Assembly: GCF_023016115.1 (NCBI RefSeq)
Contig: NZ_JALKBH010000001.1
Span: forward strand, 1 to 64,000
Direction: 5' to 3'
DNA from: Alcanivorax sp. S6407
Lineage (GTDB): Bacteria > Pseudomonadota > Gammaproteobacteria > Pseudomonadales > Alcanivoracaceae
DNA length: 64,000 nucleotides
Below the pieces are notes generated by a model. That model did not search any database. It had not been told where the DNA came from and worked only from the letters and a program-made list of their open reading frames with translations. A program made the position numbers and the translations under genes. Below are positions 50,792 to 57,837 of this stretch, in pieces; position 1 is the stretch's first letter, and each line of letters opens with the position of its first letter.

Positions 50792-51358
50792 GTGGATCGC
50801 GAGATCATCATCAACAAGAGTCGTTTTATCACCTGGCTGCGCCCTGTTGCAGACCGGGATGCGGCCATGGCAGTCGTCGAGGAAGCGCGGCAGTTGTACC
50901 CGGATGCCACCCATCATTGCTACGCCTATCTGCTCGGCAACCCTGCCTCTGCCCAGGCGGCTATGAATGATGATGGCGAACCTTCCGGCACCGCCGGCAA
51001 GCCCATCTTCAACGTGATTCAACACAAGGGCCTGAGCGATGTGCTGGTGGTGGTGATTCGCTATTTTGGCGGTGTGAAGCTGGGCGCCGGCGGGTTGGTC
51101 AGAGCCTATGCGGCGGCGGCAGAGTCAGTGCTGGCAGACGTCGAGCGAATTGAACATGTGCCGCACTTCAGCGCTTCCCTGGACATGGATTTCGCGCTGG
51201 AACAGCGCTTGCGACATTGGGCCGATCAGCATCAGGGGCTAATCGTCGATGTGCAGTATGGACAGAAGGTGACCCTGGCACTGAGCGCGCCCGAGGAGCA
51301 TTTCGCTGATCTCGAAGCGCTGTGTGCGGCGGAGCAGATAGCGATGCGCACTGACTGA
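50792..51358 (+). CDS. yigZ: IMPACT/YigZ-family protein
   Basis: 188 residues from GTG 50792. The N-terminal UPF0029 domain shows INKSRFITWLRPV, ATHHCYAYLLG, DDGEPSGTAGKPIFNVIQHK and VVVIRYFGGVKLGAGGLVRA, all classic IMPACT motifs. A C-terminal ferredoxin-like domain follows. The frame is open upstream and reads INGYPVPAGP before V50792, which looks like genuine N-terminus; GGAG lies 7 nt before an in-frame ATC (50762). The true start could therefore be a rare AUC codon. Role in translation control or peptidase-like activity is unproven for bacterial members. Confidence 0.88.
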   Translation: MDREIIINKSRFITWLRPVADRDAAMAVVEEARQLYPDATHHCYAYLLGNPASAQAAMNDDGEPSGTAGKPIFNVIQHKGLSDVLVVVIRYFGGVKLGAGGLVRAYAAAAESVLADVERIEHVPHFSASLDMDFALEQRLRHWADQHQGLIVDVQYGQKVTLALSAPEEHFADLEALCAAEQIAMRTD

Positions 51359-51360
51359 AC

Positions 51361-51383
51361 CCGGCTCTTGCCGGCGGTTTTTC
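51361..51383 (+). terminator. Terminator after yigZ
   Basis: CCGGC-TCTT-GCCGG stem followed by CGGTTTTTC. Confidence 0.7.
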
Positions 51384-51480
51384 TTCCAAACTCCTTATGC
51401 TCTCACTCTGACCTGTAAAGAGCGGGGAATCAGGGCGCATTTCGCGGTAGTCTCGAGGACACAAGAACAAGGAGAGCCCC

Positions 51481-51888
51481 ATGAGCGACAAGCCCGTCAT
51501 CGATCCCAACCCGGCCACCTTGCCGGCGATCCTCGATTCCCTGCCGGACGATACCCCCATCGTCATGCTCAACCTGTTGCGCTTCCGTGAAACGGCTCGC
51601 TACAAGGATGGCGAGGCCGGCTACAGCGGTCGGGTGGCCTATCAGAAATATTCCGAGGTGGCATTTGGCAAAGTGCAGGGCGTCGGCGGCGAGATGGTCT
51701 GGAAAGGCCGCGCACTGGCCGGGGTGATCGCCCCCGAAGGGGAAAAGTGGGACAGCGTATTGCTGGTCCGTTACCCCAGCAAACAGGCCTTTGCGTCCAT
51801 GCTGGCCGATCCGGAATATCGCGAAGCCACCCGGCATCGGACTGCGGCGCTGGAAGAAGCGCGGTTGATTGCCATGCAGGAAGGGTGA
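51481..51888 (+). CDS. DUF1330-family protein
   Basis: 135 residues. Dimeric alpha-beta-barrel type: PIVMLNLLRFRETARYKDGE, WKGRALAGVIAPEGEKWDSV and LLVRYPSKQAFASMLADPEY fit DUF1330. Function unknown; such proteins resemble small ferredoxin-like dimers. AAGGAGAG sits directly upstream of ATG 51481. Four nt after the stop a 7-bp-period array begins. Confidence 0.82.
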   Translation: MSDKPVIDPNPATLPAILDSLPDDTPIVMLNLLRFRETARYKDGEAGYSGRVAYQKYSEVAFGKVQGVGGEMVWKGRALAGVIAPEGEKWDSVLLVRYPSKQAFASMLADPEYREATRHRTAALEEARLIAMQEG

Positions 51889-51891
51889 AAT

Positions 51892-51923
51892 ACAGTTAAC
51901 AGTGAATAGTGAACAGTTAACAG
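51892..51923. repeat. 7-bp-period array (AGTGAAC type), left arm of an inverted pair
   Basis: ACAGTTAAC, AGTGAAT, AGTGAAC, AGTTAAC, AG: reverse complement in sense to the TTCACTG array at 52052-52163. The 128-nt spacer holds no gene. Confidence 0.75.
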
Positions 51924-52051
51924 CGGCGCGATAGCGCGTCTTTATCATTCGGATGAAAGTACCCGCGCCCTGTATTTGGGTGTGCTCTCATACGTCAAGA
52001 AGTAATGAAAAGGCGAAAAAATACTTGACGCGGAATGCTGCTCGGGCAGCC

Positions 52052-52163
52052 TTCACTGTTCACTGTTCACTGTTCACTGTTCACTGTTCACTGTTCACTG
52101 TTCACTGTTCACTGTTCACTGTTCACTGTTCACTGTTCACTGTTCACTGTTCACTGTTCACTG
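52052..52163. repeat. Perfect tandem array of 16 TTCACTG heptads
   Basis: 112 bp, 16 exact copies with no interruption, ending one base before the AGGA ribosome site of the dienelactone hydrolase gene. Right arm of the pair with 51892-51923. Read in the hydrolase frame it would add (FTVHCSL)n, which is not plausible coding sequence. Copy number is likely to vary by slippage. Confidence 0.95.
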
Positions 52164-52171
52164 AGGATGTT

Positions 52172-52918
52172 ATGACGACAAACCAACCCGTAGGCATCAC
52201 CACCCCGGATGGCCACCTCATGCGCGCCCGCTGGGTGCGGCCCGTTACCCCTAATCCCCACAAGGCGGCCGTCATCGCCATCCATGACATCTTTGGCTAT
52301 AGCGATGATATCGAGCGTATCGCACAGCGGTTGGCGGATAACGGCTATCCGGTACTGGTGCCGGATCTGTATGACCTGCCCAACAGCAAGCCCTTGTGTG
52401 TTGTGAAAACCCTGAAGGCCCATGAAACCGGTAAGGGTAAGGCGTTTGAGCAACTGGAGGCCTGCCGTCACTGGCTGCTGGAGCAGGACGAGGAGCCGGT
52501 GGAGAAGATCGGGGTGATGGGTTTCTGTATGGGTGGGCGGTTCGCCGTCCTTTATGCCGCTCAGGCGCCGGTGCAGGTGGTGGCGCCGTTCTATGGCGGG
52601 ATACCGAAAGACCCGGAAGTACTTCGTGGAATCTGCCCGGCAGTGGGTGGCTGGGGGCGCACAGACAAGGTTTACGGTTCCCACGGTGATCGTCTCGCCA
52701 GCCATCTCGATACCCTGGGCGTGCCCCACGATATCAAGACCTACGAGAACGTGGGCCACTCCTACATGAACGACCACCAGGGCTTCGTGTTCAAGAAGAT
52801 GGGCCCATTACCGCCCATGCGCTCCAAGTTTGATGCTACCGCGTCGGAAGACAGCTGGGAGCGTGTGCTGGTTTTTTTCGAGAAGGTGTTTTCCGGAGAA
52901 ATTCAGGCGGCGGGATAA
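52172..52918 (+). CDS. Dienelactone hydrolase family protein
   Basis: 248 residues from ATG 52172 (GAGG at 52163-52166). Alpha/beta hydrolase with nucleophile cysteine in IGVMGFCMGGRFAVLY, an aspartate in the GGWGRTDKVYG region and histidine in ENVGHSYMND. The cysteine nucleophile is characteristic of dienelactone hydrolases, which act in chloroaromatic and related ring-cleavage pathways, though many members have other ester or lactone substrates. An upstream in-frame ATG at 51953 would translate the heptad array and is rejected. The array directly abuts the ribosome site, so its length may affect expression. Confidence 0.88.
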   Translation: MTTNQPVGITTPDGHLMRARWVRPVTPNPHKAAVIAIHDIFGYSDDIERIAQRLADNGYPVLVPDLYDLPNSKPLCVVKTLKAHETGKGKAFEQLEACRHWLLEQDEEPVEKIGVMGFCMGGRFAVLYAAQAPVQVVAPFYGGIPKDPEVLRGICPAVGGWGRTDKVYGSHGDRLASHLDTLGVPHDIKTYENVGHSYMNDHQGFVFKKMGPLPPMRSKFDATASEDSWERVLVFFEKVFSGEIQAAG

Positions 52919-52921
52919 TCC

Positions 52922-53005
52922 GCTACGAGCTACGAGCTACGAGCTACGAGCTACGAGCTACAAGCTACAAGCTACAAGCTACAAGCTACAAGCTACAAGC
53001 TACGC
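52922..53005. repeat. 7-bp-period array (GCTACGA x5, GCTACAA x6, GCTACGC)
   Basis: Twelve in-phase heptads, 84 bp, beginning 3 nt after the hydrolase stop. Split into two sub-blocks that differ at one base, as if the units spread by local copying. Followed by CTCGATT and the REP/225-bp repeats, as at 16487. Confidence 0.9.
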
Positions 53006-53046
53006 TCGATTTGATGGGAAAACCCTGAAAAGTTCCCGGATTTCAT

Positions 53047-53142
53047 TGTTTCTACGAAGCCGCTGTGGGAGCTTGCCTGCAAGCGATCCGAGCCTAAGCG
53101 AGGTATGGGTACCAGAGACGCTGTTCGAACTGCAGGAACCTG
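53047..53142. repeat. REP-containing repeat, copy 2
   Basis: GTTTCTACGAAGCCGCTGTG, a GGAGCTTGCCTGCAAGC palindrome, GATCCGAGCCTAAGCGAGGT and CTGTTCGAACTGCAGGAACC, matching 16555-16655 in order. Confidence 0.7.
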
Positions 53143-53264
53143 CGTGCGAGCCGAAGGGTGAGCGAAGCAAATAACACCAGTCGAAGTGCAAACCTGCGGT
53201 GAAAGTGGCACGTGCCTGGCAGGCTAAAGCTGGCCTGCAGTTTCATCGCACCGATAAAGCTGTT

Positions 53265-53487
53265 TGTCCTCGCCGGACGGGCCCAAAGGGGGAGCTGGCT
53301 CCCCCTCTGGACTCCCCGCCACCCCGACTCCGTTCGACCCGCTCCGCGGGCACACTCCGGTACTCAGGATCTGGCGGACGCAAAAAAGACTCGCTCCGCT
53401 CAGACAGGTTTTTTGCTCTACGCCGCCAGATCCTTCCGTTCCTCGACTCACTCTAACGGGGAAGATGCCGGGCTGATGGCATTGGTG
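53265..53487. repeat. Structured ~225-bp dispersed repeat, copy 2
   Basis: Same start (TGTCCTCGCCGGACGGGCCC) and end (GATGGCATTGGTG) as 16733-16957. The first hairpin is GGGGGAGC/GCTCCCCC here against GGGGTGT/ACACCCC in copy 1: sequence replaced, pairing kept. The large GGATCTGGCGG/CCGCCAGATCC hairpin is conserved. The remainder of 53488-53608 shows a partial REP (CTGTAGGAGCC) and no gene. Confidence 0.7.
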
Positions 53488-53608
53488 AGTTCACATTGCA
53501 GAAGCGTGGGCGGGTATCTGTAGGAGCCCTCCTGCGCTTCCCCTTGTGAAGCGTGGCATTCACCCTCTATGGGAGTACAGCGCGTCCCGGCAGAGCAGTG
53601 GAGCAAAC

Positions 53609-54040
53609 TTACTTGCCCGTGCACTCAGAAGCCGCCCACTTGCCTTCAACCACGGTCTTCATCTGGTGGTTGTTACCTTTCATGGTCATTTCAGAGGTGT
53701 AGTGCTTGCTGTTGTGCATGACCATCTTGCCGGTGACCTGAGTCCGCGACTGGGTGCCCGGAATGTTGCAGTTGGCACTCCAGCTGAGGGTGTTGCCGCT
53801 TTTCTTGAGGTCTGTGTCACTGCAGCTGTCTTCTTCCCAACTTTTACGCAGTGAGGCTTCCGGATCCTTGGCATCTTCAACACTGAGGCAGTCTTTCTGC
53901 TTCTGGGTACGCATCTGTTCGGGGATGCCAGGGGCATCGAGATTGATGGTCAGGTCCCACAGACCAGGGGCCATCTCGCCTGCCTGCGCGATGGGGGCGA
54001 ACATGAGCAGGGCAGAGAGCAGGGCGGGCACTTTTTTCAT
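53609..54040 (-). CDS. DUF3617 periplasmic protein
   Basis: 143 residues. Signal peptide MKKVPALLSALLMFAPIAQA, then GEMAPGLWDLTINLD, four cysteines (KDCLS, DSCSD, ANCNI, SECTGK) and the terminal VEGKWAASECTGK typical of DUF3617. Function unknown. Good AGGATTC-type ribosome site upstream. Convergent with nothing; precedes nth on the opposite side. Confidence 0.85.
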   Translation of the reverse strand: MKKVPALLSALLMFAPIAQAGEMAPGLWDLTINLDAPGIPEQMRTQKQKDCLSVEDAKDPEASLRKSWEEDSCSDTDLKKSGNTLSWSANCNIPGTQSRTQVTGKMVMHNSKHYTSEMTMKGNNHQMKTVVEGKWAASECTGK

Positions 54041-54077
54041 GACGAATCCTTTCGATATGTTGGCGGCCTGATCAGTA

Positions 54078-54716
54078 TCAGGCCGTGCGTTTACTGGGCG
54101 GGAACTCGCACAGGTCAGCTATCAGGCACTCGCTGCATTTGGGCTTGCGGGCGGTACAGACATAGCGGCCGTGCAGAATCAGCCAGTGGTGAGCATCGCG
54201 CAGAAACTCTTCCGGTACCAGCCGGACCAGCCGTTTTTCGACTTCCAGCACATTTTTACCCGGTGCAATGCGAGTTCGGTTGGATACCCGGAAGATATGG
54301 GTGTCGACGGCCATGGTGGGATAACCATAGGCAGTGTTAAGCACCACATTGGCGGTCTTGCGGCCGACGCCGGGCAGCGCTTCCAGTTCTTCACGGGTAC
54401 GGGGTACCTGGCTGTCGTGCTGATCGATCAGCATCTTGCACAGCTGGATGATGTTCTCGGCCTTGGAATTGAACAGTCCAATCGTCTTGATGTACTGCTT
54501 CAGTCCGTCCAGGCCAAGGGCATAGATGGCTTCCGGGGTGTTGGCCACCGGGTACAGTTTTGCGGTGGCCTTGTTGACGCCCACGTCCGTGGCTTGTGCA
54601 GATAGCACCACGGCCACCAGCAACTCGAAGTCCGAACTGTATTCCAGTTCTGTGGTGGGATGAGGGTTCTGGTCCCGCAGGCGGGTAAAAATTTCAGTAC
54701 GTTTCTCGCGATTCAT
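54078..54716 (-). CDS. nth: Endonuclease III
   Basis: 212 residues. Bifunctional glycosylase/AP lyase for oxidised pyrimidines. The helix-hairpin-helix holds the catalytic lysine in LPGVGRKTANVVLNTA; the catalytic aspartate is in MAVDTHIFRVSNR. The [4Fe-4S] cluster motif C-x6-C-x2-C-x5-C is CTARKPKCSECLIADLC. In many gammaproteobacteria nth directly follows rnfE; here it lies on the same strand, about 1.8 kb beyond it. Confidence 0.96.
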   Translation of the reverse strand: MNREKRTEIFTRLRDQNPHPTTELEYSSDFELLVAVVLSAQATDVGVNKATAKLYPVANTPEAIYALGLDGLKQYIKTIGLFNSKAENIIQLCKMLIDQHDSQVPRTREELEALPGVGRKTANVVLNTAYGYPTMAVDTHIFRVSNRTRIAPGKNVLEVEKRLVRLVPEEFLRDAHHWLILHGRYVCTARKPKCSECLIADLCEFPPSKRTA

Positions 54717-54781
54717 GATCTAGTCCTGAGTTCGCGAGGAGTATAGCGGATCTGGGGGGATCGGGCAGGGTGGCACAGGGG

Positions 54782-54809
54782 CAAGTTACAAGTTTCAAGT
54801 TACAACGCG
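54782..54809. repeat. 7-bp-period array (CAAGTTA type), left arm of an inverted pair
   Basis: CAAGTTA, CAAGTTT, CAAGTTA, CAACGCG. Partner with opposite sense at 54906-54933. Confidence 0.7.
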
Positions 54810-54905
54810 GATGAGTGTCTTTACGTTTCCTGGAGCTGGATGTCGCGCACCATGCTTGAAGCGCGGGCAGGGCCTGGAAAATTCCCATGGCTTTGCCCGC
54901 GCCTT

Positions 54906-54933
54906 GCAACCTGTAGCTTGAAACTTGCTTCTT
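54906..54933. repeat. 7-bp-period array (GAAACTT type), right arm of an inverted pair
   Basis: GCAACCT, GTAGCTT, GAAACTT, GCTTCTT; the AACTTG words complement the CAAGTT arm at 54782. Spacer 54810-54905 contains GCGCGGGCAGGGC / GCCCGCGC self-complementarity and no gene. Confidence 0.7.
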
Positions 54934-54934
54934 T

Positions 54935-55471
54935 CTACTTCTGGGCCATGACTACCTGACCTTCTTCAATGCGAAGACGCTCGCCGGGTTTCTTGTCCAT
55001 GCGAATGGTCTCTTCCACTTCGTTGAAGACGTAGGTTACATCGTAGCCTTCCGTGCGGCTGCGGTTTTCCATCACCGTATTACAGTGCTGTTCGGTGGTG
55101 GTGTAGGTGTTTTTCTCTTGCATGCCTTTCTGGATCTGGTTGCCGGCAATGCCGCCCGCAATGGCGCCACCGGCGGTGGCAGCATCCTTGCCGCTGCCGC
55201 CACCAAACTGGTGGCCGATTACTCCGCCAATCACAGCGCCGACCACACTACCGGTCACCCGGTGCTGGTCCTTCACCGGTTTCTGGTGTGTGACGGTGAT
55301 GTCCTGACAGGTTTCGCGGGGTTCCTGCCAGCGCTTCACGATGGGTTCCACCTTGGTCACAGTGGCAAAGCCGGAAGTGGGCGGGGTGGTGACACGCCAG
55401 GCACCATAGCCGGCACCGGCAATGGCTACGGCGCCTGCAAGGCTGAGAGTCGCTACAGCAATGCTTTTCAT
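54935..55471 (-). CDS. Glycine-zipper outer-membrane/periplasmic protein (Rick_17kDa type)
   Basis: 178 residues. An N-terminal signal-anchor (MKSIAVATLSLAGAVAIAGA) is followed by a glycine-zipper helical hairpin (TGSVVGAVIGGVIGHQFGGG, then AATAGGAIAGGIAGNQIQ) at about 75-115, then a beta-rich C-terminus (YDVTYVFNEVEETIRMDKKP). Resembles the 17-kDa surface antigen/YmgG type. Envelope role likely; no lipobox cysteine. It and the next gene separate nth from rnfE. Confidence 0.83.
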   Translation of the reverse strand: MKSIAVATLSLAGAVAIAGAGYGAWRVTTPPTSGFATVTKVEPIVKRWQEPRETCQDITVTHQKPVKDQHRVTGSVVGAVIGGVIGHQFGGGSGKDAATAGGAIAGGIAGNQIQKGMQEKNTYTTTEQHCNTVMENRSRTEGYDVTYVFNEVEETIRMDKKPGERLRIEEGQVVMAQK

Positions 55472-55571
55472 GGTGAATCTCCTGAATTCTGTTATTTCAC
55501 GTTTGGAGTGGGTGATACCTGATTTGGTTCTGAGAGAGATGCAAAAGAATGTTAATTGGGGTGTTCAATAA

Positions 55572-55606
55572 GACGCCTGACGCTGGAGGCCGGATGCCTG
55601 ACGCTA
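55572..55606. repeat. 7-bp-period array (GACGCCT type)
   Basis: GACGCCT, GACGCTG, GAGGCCG, GATGCCT, GACGCTA. No inverted partner found close by. Confidence 0.65.
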
Positions 55607-55733
55607 AAACCGGGTAAGGCCAAGGTTAGGGCCTGTTGGGGGATGTGGCTGTGCAATTTTGTTTCCTGAAAGGGGATCAGGTTAAATGGCAGGGTTTGAT
55701 CAGCCTTTCTGATCTCCAGGGGAGAATTCACCG

Positions 55734-56165
55734 GTGTCACAACAAGACCAGCAGCTGGAAGCTGAATATTTTCATCTTACCAACCTGATCGATTCCTTTG
55801 ACCAGAAGTCACTGACCATCAAGGCATGGAGTGTGACGCTGGCGGGCATTCTCGCGGGTTCCGGTGCCTTTTTCGATCGCCCCGGCATGCTCTGGGTAGG
55901 CGTATTCGGCAGTCTCATGTTCTGGCTGGTGGAAGGGCACTGGAAAGCCTTTCAGGCGGCGCATTATGCCCGTATCGAAAAGATCGAGGCGCACTTCCGC
56001 GGTGAAGTAGACGAGATCGCACCGTTCCAGACCGCCTACAGCTGGGAGAAAAGCCGCCGCGCCGGGGGCACCCGTGAGTTGCTGCGAATCCTCGGCATGC
56101 GCCATGTGTTTCTGCCCCACGGGCTGATGGCAGTGGCGTTGCTGGTGGCGGGGACTGTGCTGTAA
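55734..56165 (+). CDS. Hypothetical membrane protein
   Basis: 143 residues from GTG 55734 (GGGGAG upstream). A hydrophilic N-terminus, a helical hairpin (SVTLAGILAGSGAFF and MLWVGVFGSLMFWLVEGHW), an amphipathic middle with HYARIEKIEAHFRGEVDEI, and a C-terminal helix (HGLMAVALLVAGTVL). The two-helix-plus-coil layout recalls generic SLATT-like or DUF proteins, but no family is recognised. On the plus strand against the leftward rnf-nth line, so it looks inserted. Confidence 0.65.
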   Translation: MSQQDQQLEAEYFHLTNLIDSFDQKSLTIKAWSVTLAGILAGSGAFFDRPGMLWVGVFGSLMFWLVEGHWKAFQAAHYARIEKIEAHFRGEVDEIAPFQTAYSWEKSRRAGGTRELLRILGMRHVFLPHGLMAVALLVAGTVL

Positions 56166-56175
56166 GAGTGTTGCT

Positions 56176-56200
56176 GTAGGAGCCAGCCTGTTGGCGATGA
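56176..56200. repeat. REP-like palindrome fragment
   Basis: TGTAGGAGCCAGCCTGTTGG resembles the arm of the REP units near the RAYT gene; it directly precedes a heptad array. Confidence 0.45.
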
Positions 56201-56228
56201 GTAGCAAGCTACAAGCTTCAAGCTGCAA
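56201..56228. repeat. 7-bp-period array (GCTTCAA type), left arm of an inverted pair
   Basis: GTAGCAA, GCTACAA, GCTTCAA, GCTGCAA; partner TGAAGCT-type array at 56449-56476. Confidence 0.75.
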
Positions 56229-56318
56229 GGCGCGGGATGGCGAGATCGAAAACTGACAGGCCATGCCCGCGGCCCTGGACCATGAAGAACCTTCTTCTTT
56301 ATTCAGCGGAGAAGACCT

Positions 56319-56348
56319 GCAGGAGATTCAGCAAGCTGAATCTCCTGC
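56319..56348. repeat. Perfect 14-bp inverted repeat with 2-nt loop
   Basis: GCAGGAGATTCAGC - AA - GCTGAATCTCCTGC. Very stable, no T-run on either side, so not a standard terminator. Sits in the middle of the spacer between the two heptad arrays at 56201 and 56449. Confidence 0.9.
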
Positions 56349-56448
56349 AAAAGCATCGCTATATAATGGATGGCTGAAGTCTTTGTGCTCGGCAAAGAGC
56401 CTCTGCGCGGGCAGGGCGCGAGCGGTCACACCCGGCACCATCGCGCTT

Positions 56449-56476
56449 TGTAGCTTGAAGCTTGAAACTTGTAGCT
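56449..56476. repeat. 7-bp-period array (TGAAGCT type), right arm of an inverted pair
   Basis: TGTAGCT, TGAAGCT, TGAAACT, TGTAGCT, ending 4 nt before the rnfE stop. Confidence 0.75.
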
Positions 56477-56480
56477 GCTT

Positions 56481-57194
56481 TTAACTGACCTTACCTGTAG
56501 TCCGTACCCGTCGACTCACCTTCGGCTCATCGCTGGCCTTGGCTTTCTGGATTTCTTTCAGGCGCTTGTCGATCACGTTCTTGCCGGCAATGATCAGGCC
56601 CAGGCCGATGAAGGCGCCGGGGGGCAGGATGGCGAGCAGGAAGCCGCCGTAGTTGTCGATCACGTTGAGTTGCCAGTTGGCGGCCATGGGGCCGAACAGC
56701 AGCTGCATGTTGGTGAACAGGGTGCCCTGGCCCACCAGTTCGCGCATGCCGCCGAGGATCAACAGAATCACCAGGAAACCCAGCCCCATCATGAAGCCAT
56801 CCACCGCGGAGGGCAGGATCGGGTTCTTGCTGGCAAAGGCGTCGGCGCGGCCCAGCACGGTACAGTTGGTCACGATCAATGGGATGAAGATGCCAAGGAT
56901 CTCGTACAGCTCGAAGGTGAACGCCTGCATCAGCATCTCGATTACCGTGGTCATGGCCGCGATGATCATCACGAAGGCGGGCAGACGCACGGCATCGGTG
57001 ACGTAGTTGCGGATCAGGGACACACACACGTTGGAGCCCACCAGCACTACCAGGGTGGCAAGGCCAAGACCCAGAGCGTTGACTACAGAACCGGTCACGG
57101 CCAGCAGTGGACAAAGGCCAAGAATCTGTACGGTGGCCGGGTTGTTATTCCACAGGCCGTCCATGCTTATCTTGCGATAATTTACATCACTCAT
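56481..57194 (-). CDS. rnfE: Rnf electron-transport complex subunit RnfE (RsxE)
   Basis: 237 residues from ATG 57194. Six membrane helices; typical stretches are [40 protein letters not shown] (with the family cysteine) and [12 protein letters not shown]. Homologous to RnfA and NqrD/E. Part of a membrane ferredoxin:NAD oxidoreductase or the SoxR-reducing system. Start overlaps the rnfG stop by 8 nt. Ends in a charged tail with [13 protein letters not shown]. Confidence 0.95.
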   Translation of the reverse strand: MSDVNYRKISMDGLWNNNPATVQILGLCPLLAVTGSVVNALGLGLATLVVLVGSNVCVSLIRNYVTDAVRLPAFVMIIAAMTTVIEMLMQAFTFELYEILGIFIPLIVTNCTVLGRADAFASKNPILPSAVDGFMMGLGFLVILLILGGMRELVGQGTLFTNMQLLFGPMAANWQLNVIDNYGGFLLAILPPGAFIGLGLIIAGKNVIDKRLKEIQKAKASDEPKVSRRVRTTGKVS

Positions 57195-57837
57195 CACAGA
57201 CCTCCGCCGCAACGGTTTCAGCATCTGCCGCAAACAGACTGTCGCGGTTGGCGTCGAAATATTGCAGGGCACGATGCACCGCGCCGACCACGGCACGGGG
57301 GGTAATGGTGGCCCCGGTGAAACTGTCGAACTCGCCACCGTCTTTCTTCACGGCCCAGCCAGTGTCGGCCGGGTTGTTCAGGGAGCGTCCATCGAAGCTG
57401 TAGATCCAGTCGGACTTTTTGGTTTCGATATTGTCACCCAGACCCGGGGTTTCGTTGTGCGGCGGCACGATGCGCACACCGCTGACAGTGCCTTCTGCAT
57501 TCACGCCCACGATCAGGGCAATATTGCCACCGTAACCATCGGGGGCGGTGGCTTCCAGTACCGCGCCGCTGGCCTGGCCGTTGAGCCGGGCCCGGTAGAC
57601 ATGCTGCTCGCTTCGGCCCAGCAACGGATCAGTGACGGTGAGACGGTCGGCTAGCAGGTCATTGTCGTGCTGGTGCTGGGGCATCACTTCGTTGAGGGAA
57701 TTCATCAGCGCCTGCTGACGATTGCATTCCACCTTGCCAATGGTCAGCTCGTTGGTGATGGCCAGCGTGGCGGCGGTGCCAATGGCAAACAGGCTGAGGA
57801 TCACCGCGTTTTTGGTAATGGCCTGGCGCATCATCAT
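57187..57837 (-). CDS. rnfG: Rnf complex subunit RnfG (covalent FMN)
   Basis: 216 residues. One N-terminal membrane helix ([20 protein letters not shown]), a periplasmic domain, and the covalent FMN attachment threonine in [34 protein letters not shown] is a family signature. It passes electrons between the cytoplasmic and membrane flavins of Rnf. Overlaps rnfD by 4 nt and rnfE by 8 nt. Confidence 0.95.
   Translation of the reverse strand: MMMRQAITKNAVILSLFAIGTAATLAITNELTIGKVECNRQQALMNSLNEVMPQHQHDNDLLADRLTVTDPLLGRSEQHVYRARLNGQASGAVLEATAPDGYGGNIALIVGVNAEGTVSGVRIVPPHNETPGLGDNIETKKSDWIYSFDGRSLNNPADTGWAVKKDGGEFDSFTGATITPRAVVGAVHRALQYFDANRDSLFAADAETVAAEVCDE

Noticed and set aside
52052-52163. Possible CRISPR array
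   Set aside because: Units are 7 bp, contiguous and without spacers; no cas genes nearby.
51953-52171. Upstream start for the hydrolase that would translate the TTCACTG array
   Set aside because: It would add a Phe-Thr-Val-His-Cys-Ser-Leu repeat unlike any hydrolase N-terminus; ATG 52172 has a proper ribosome site.
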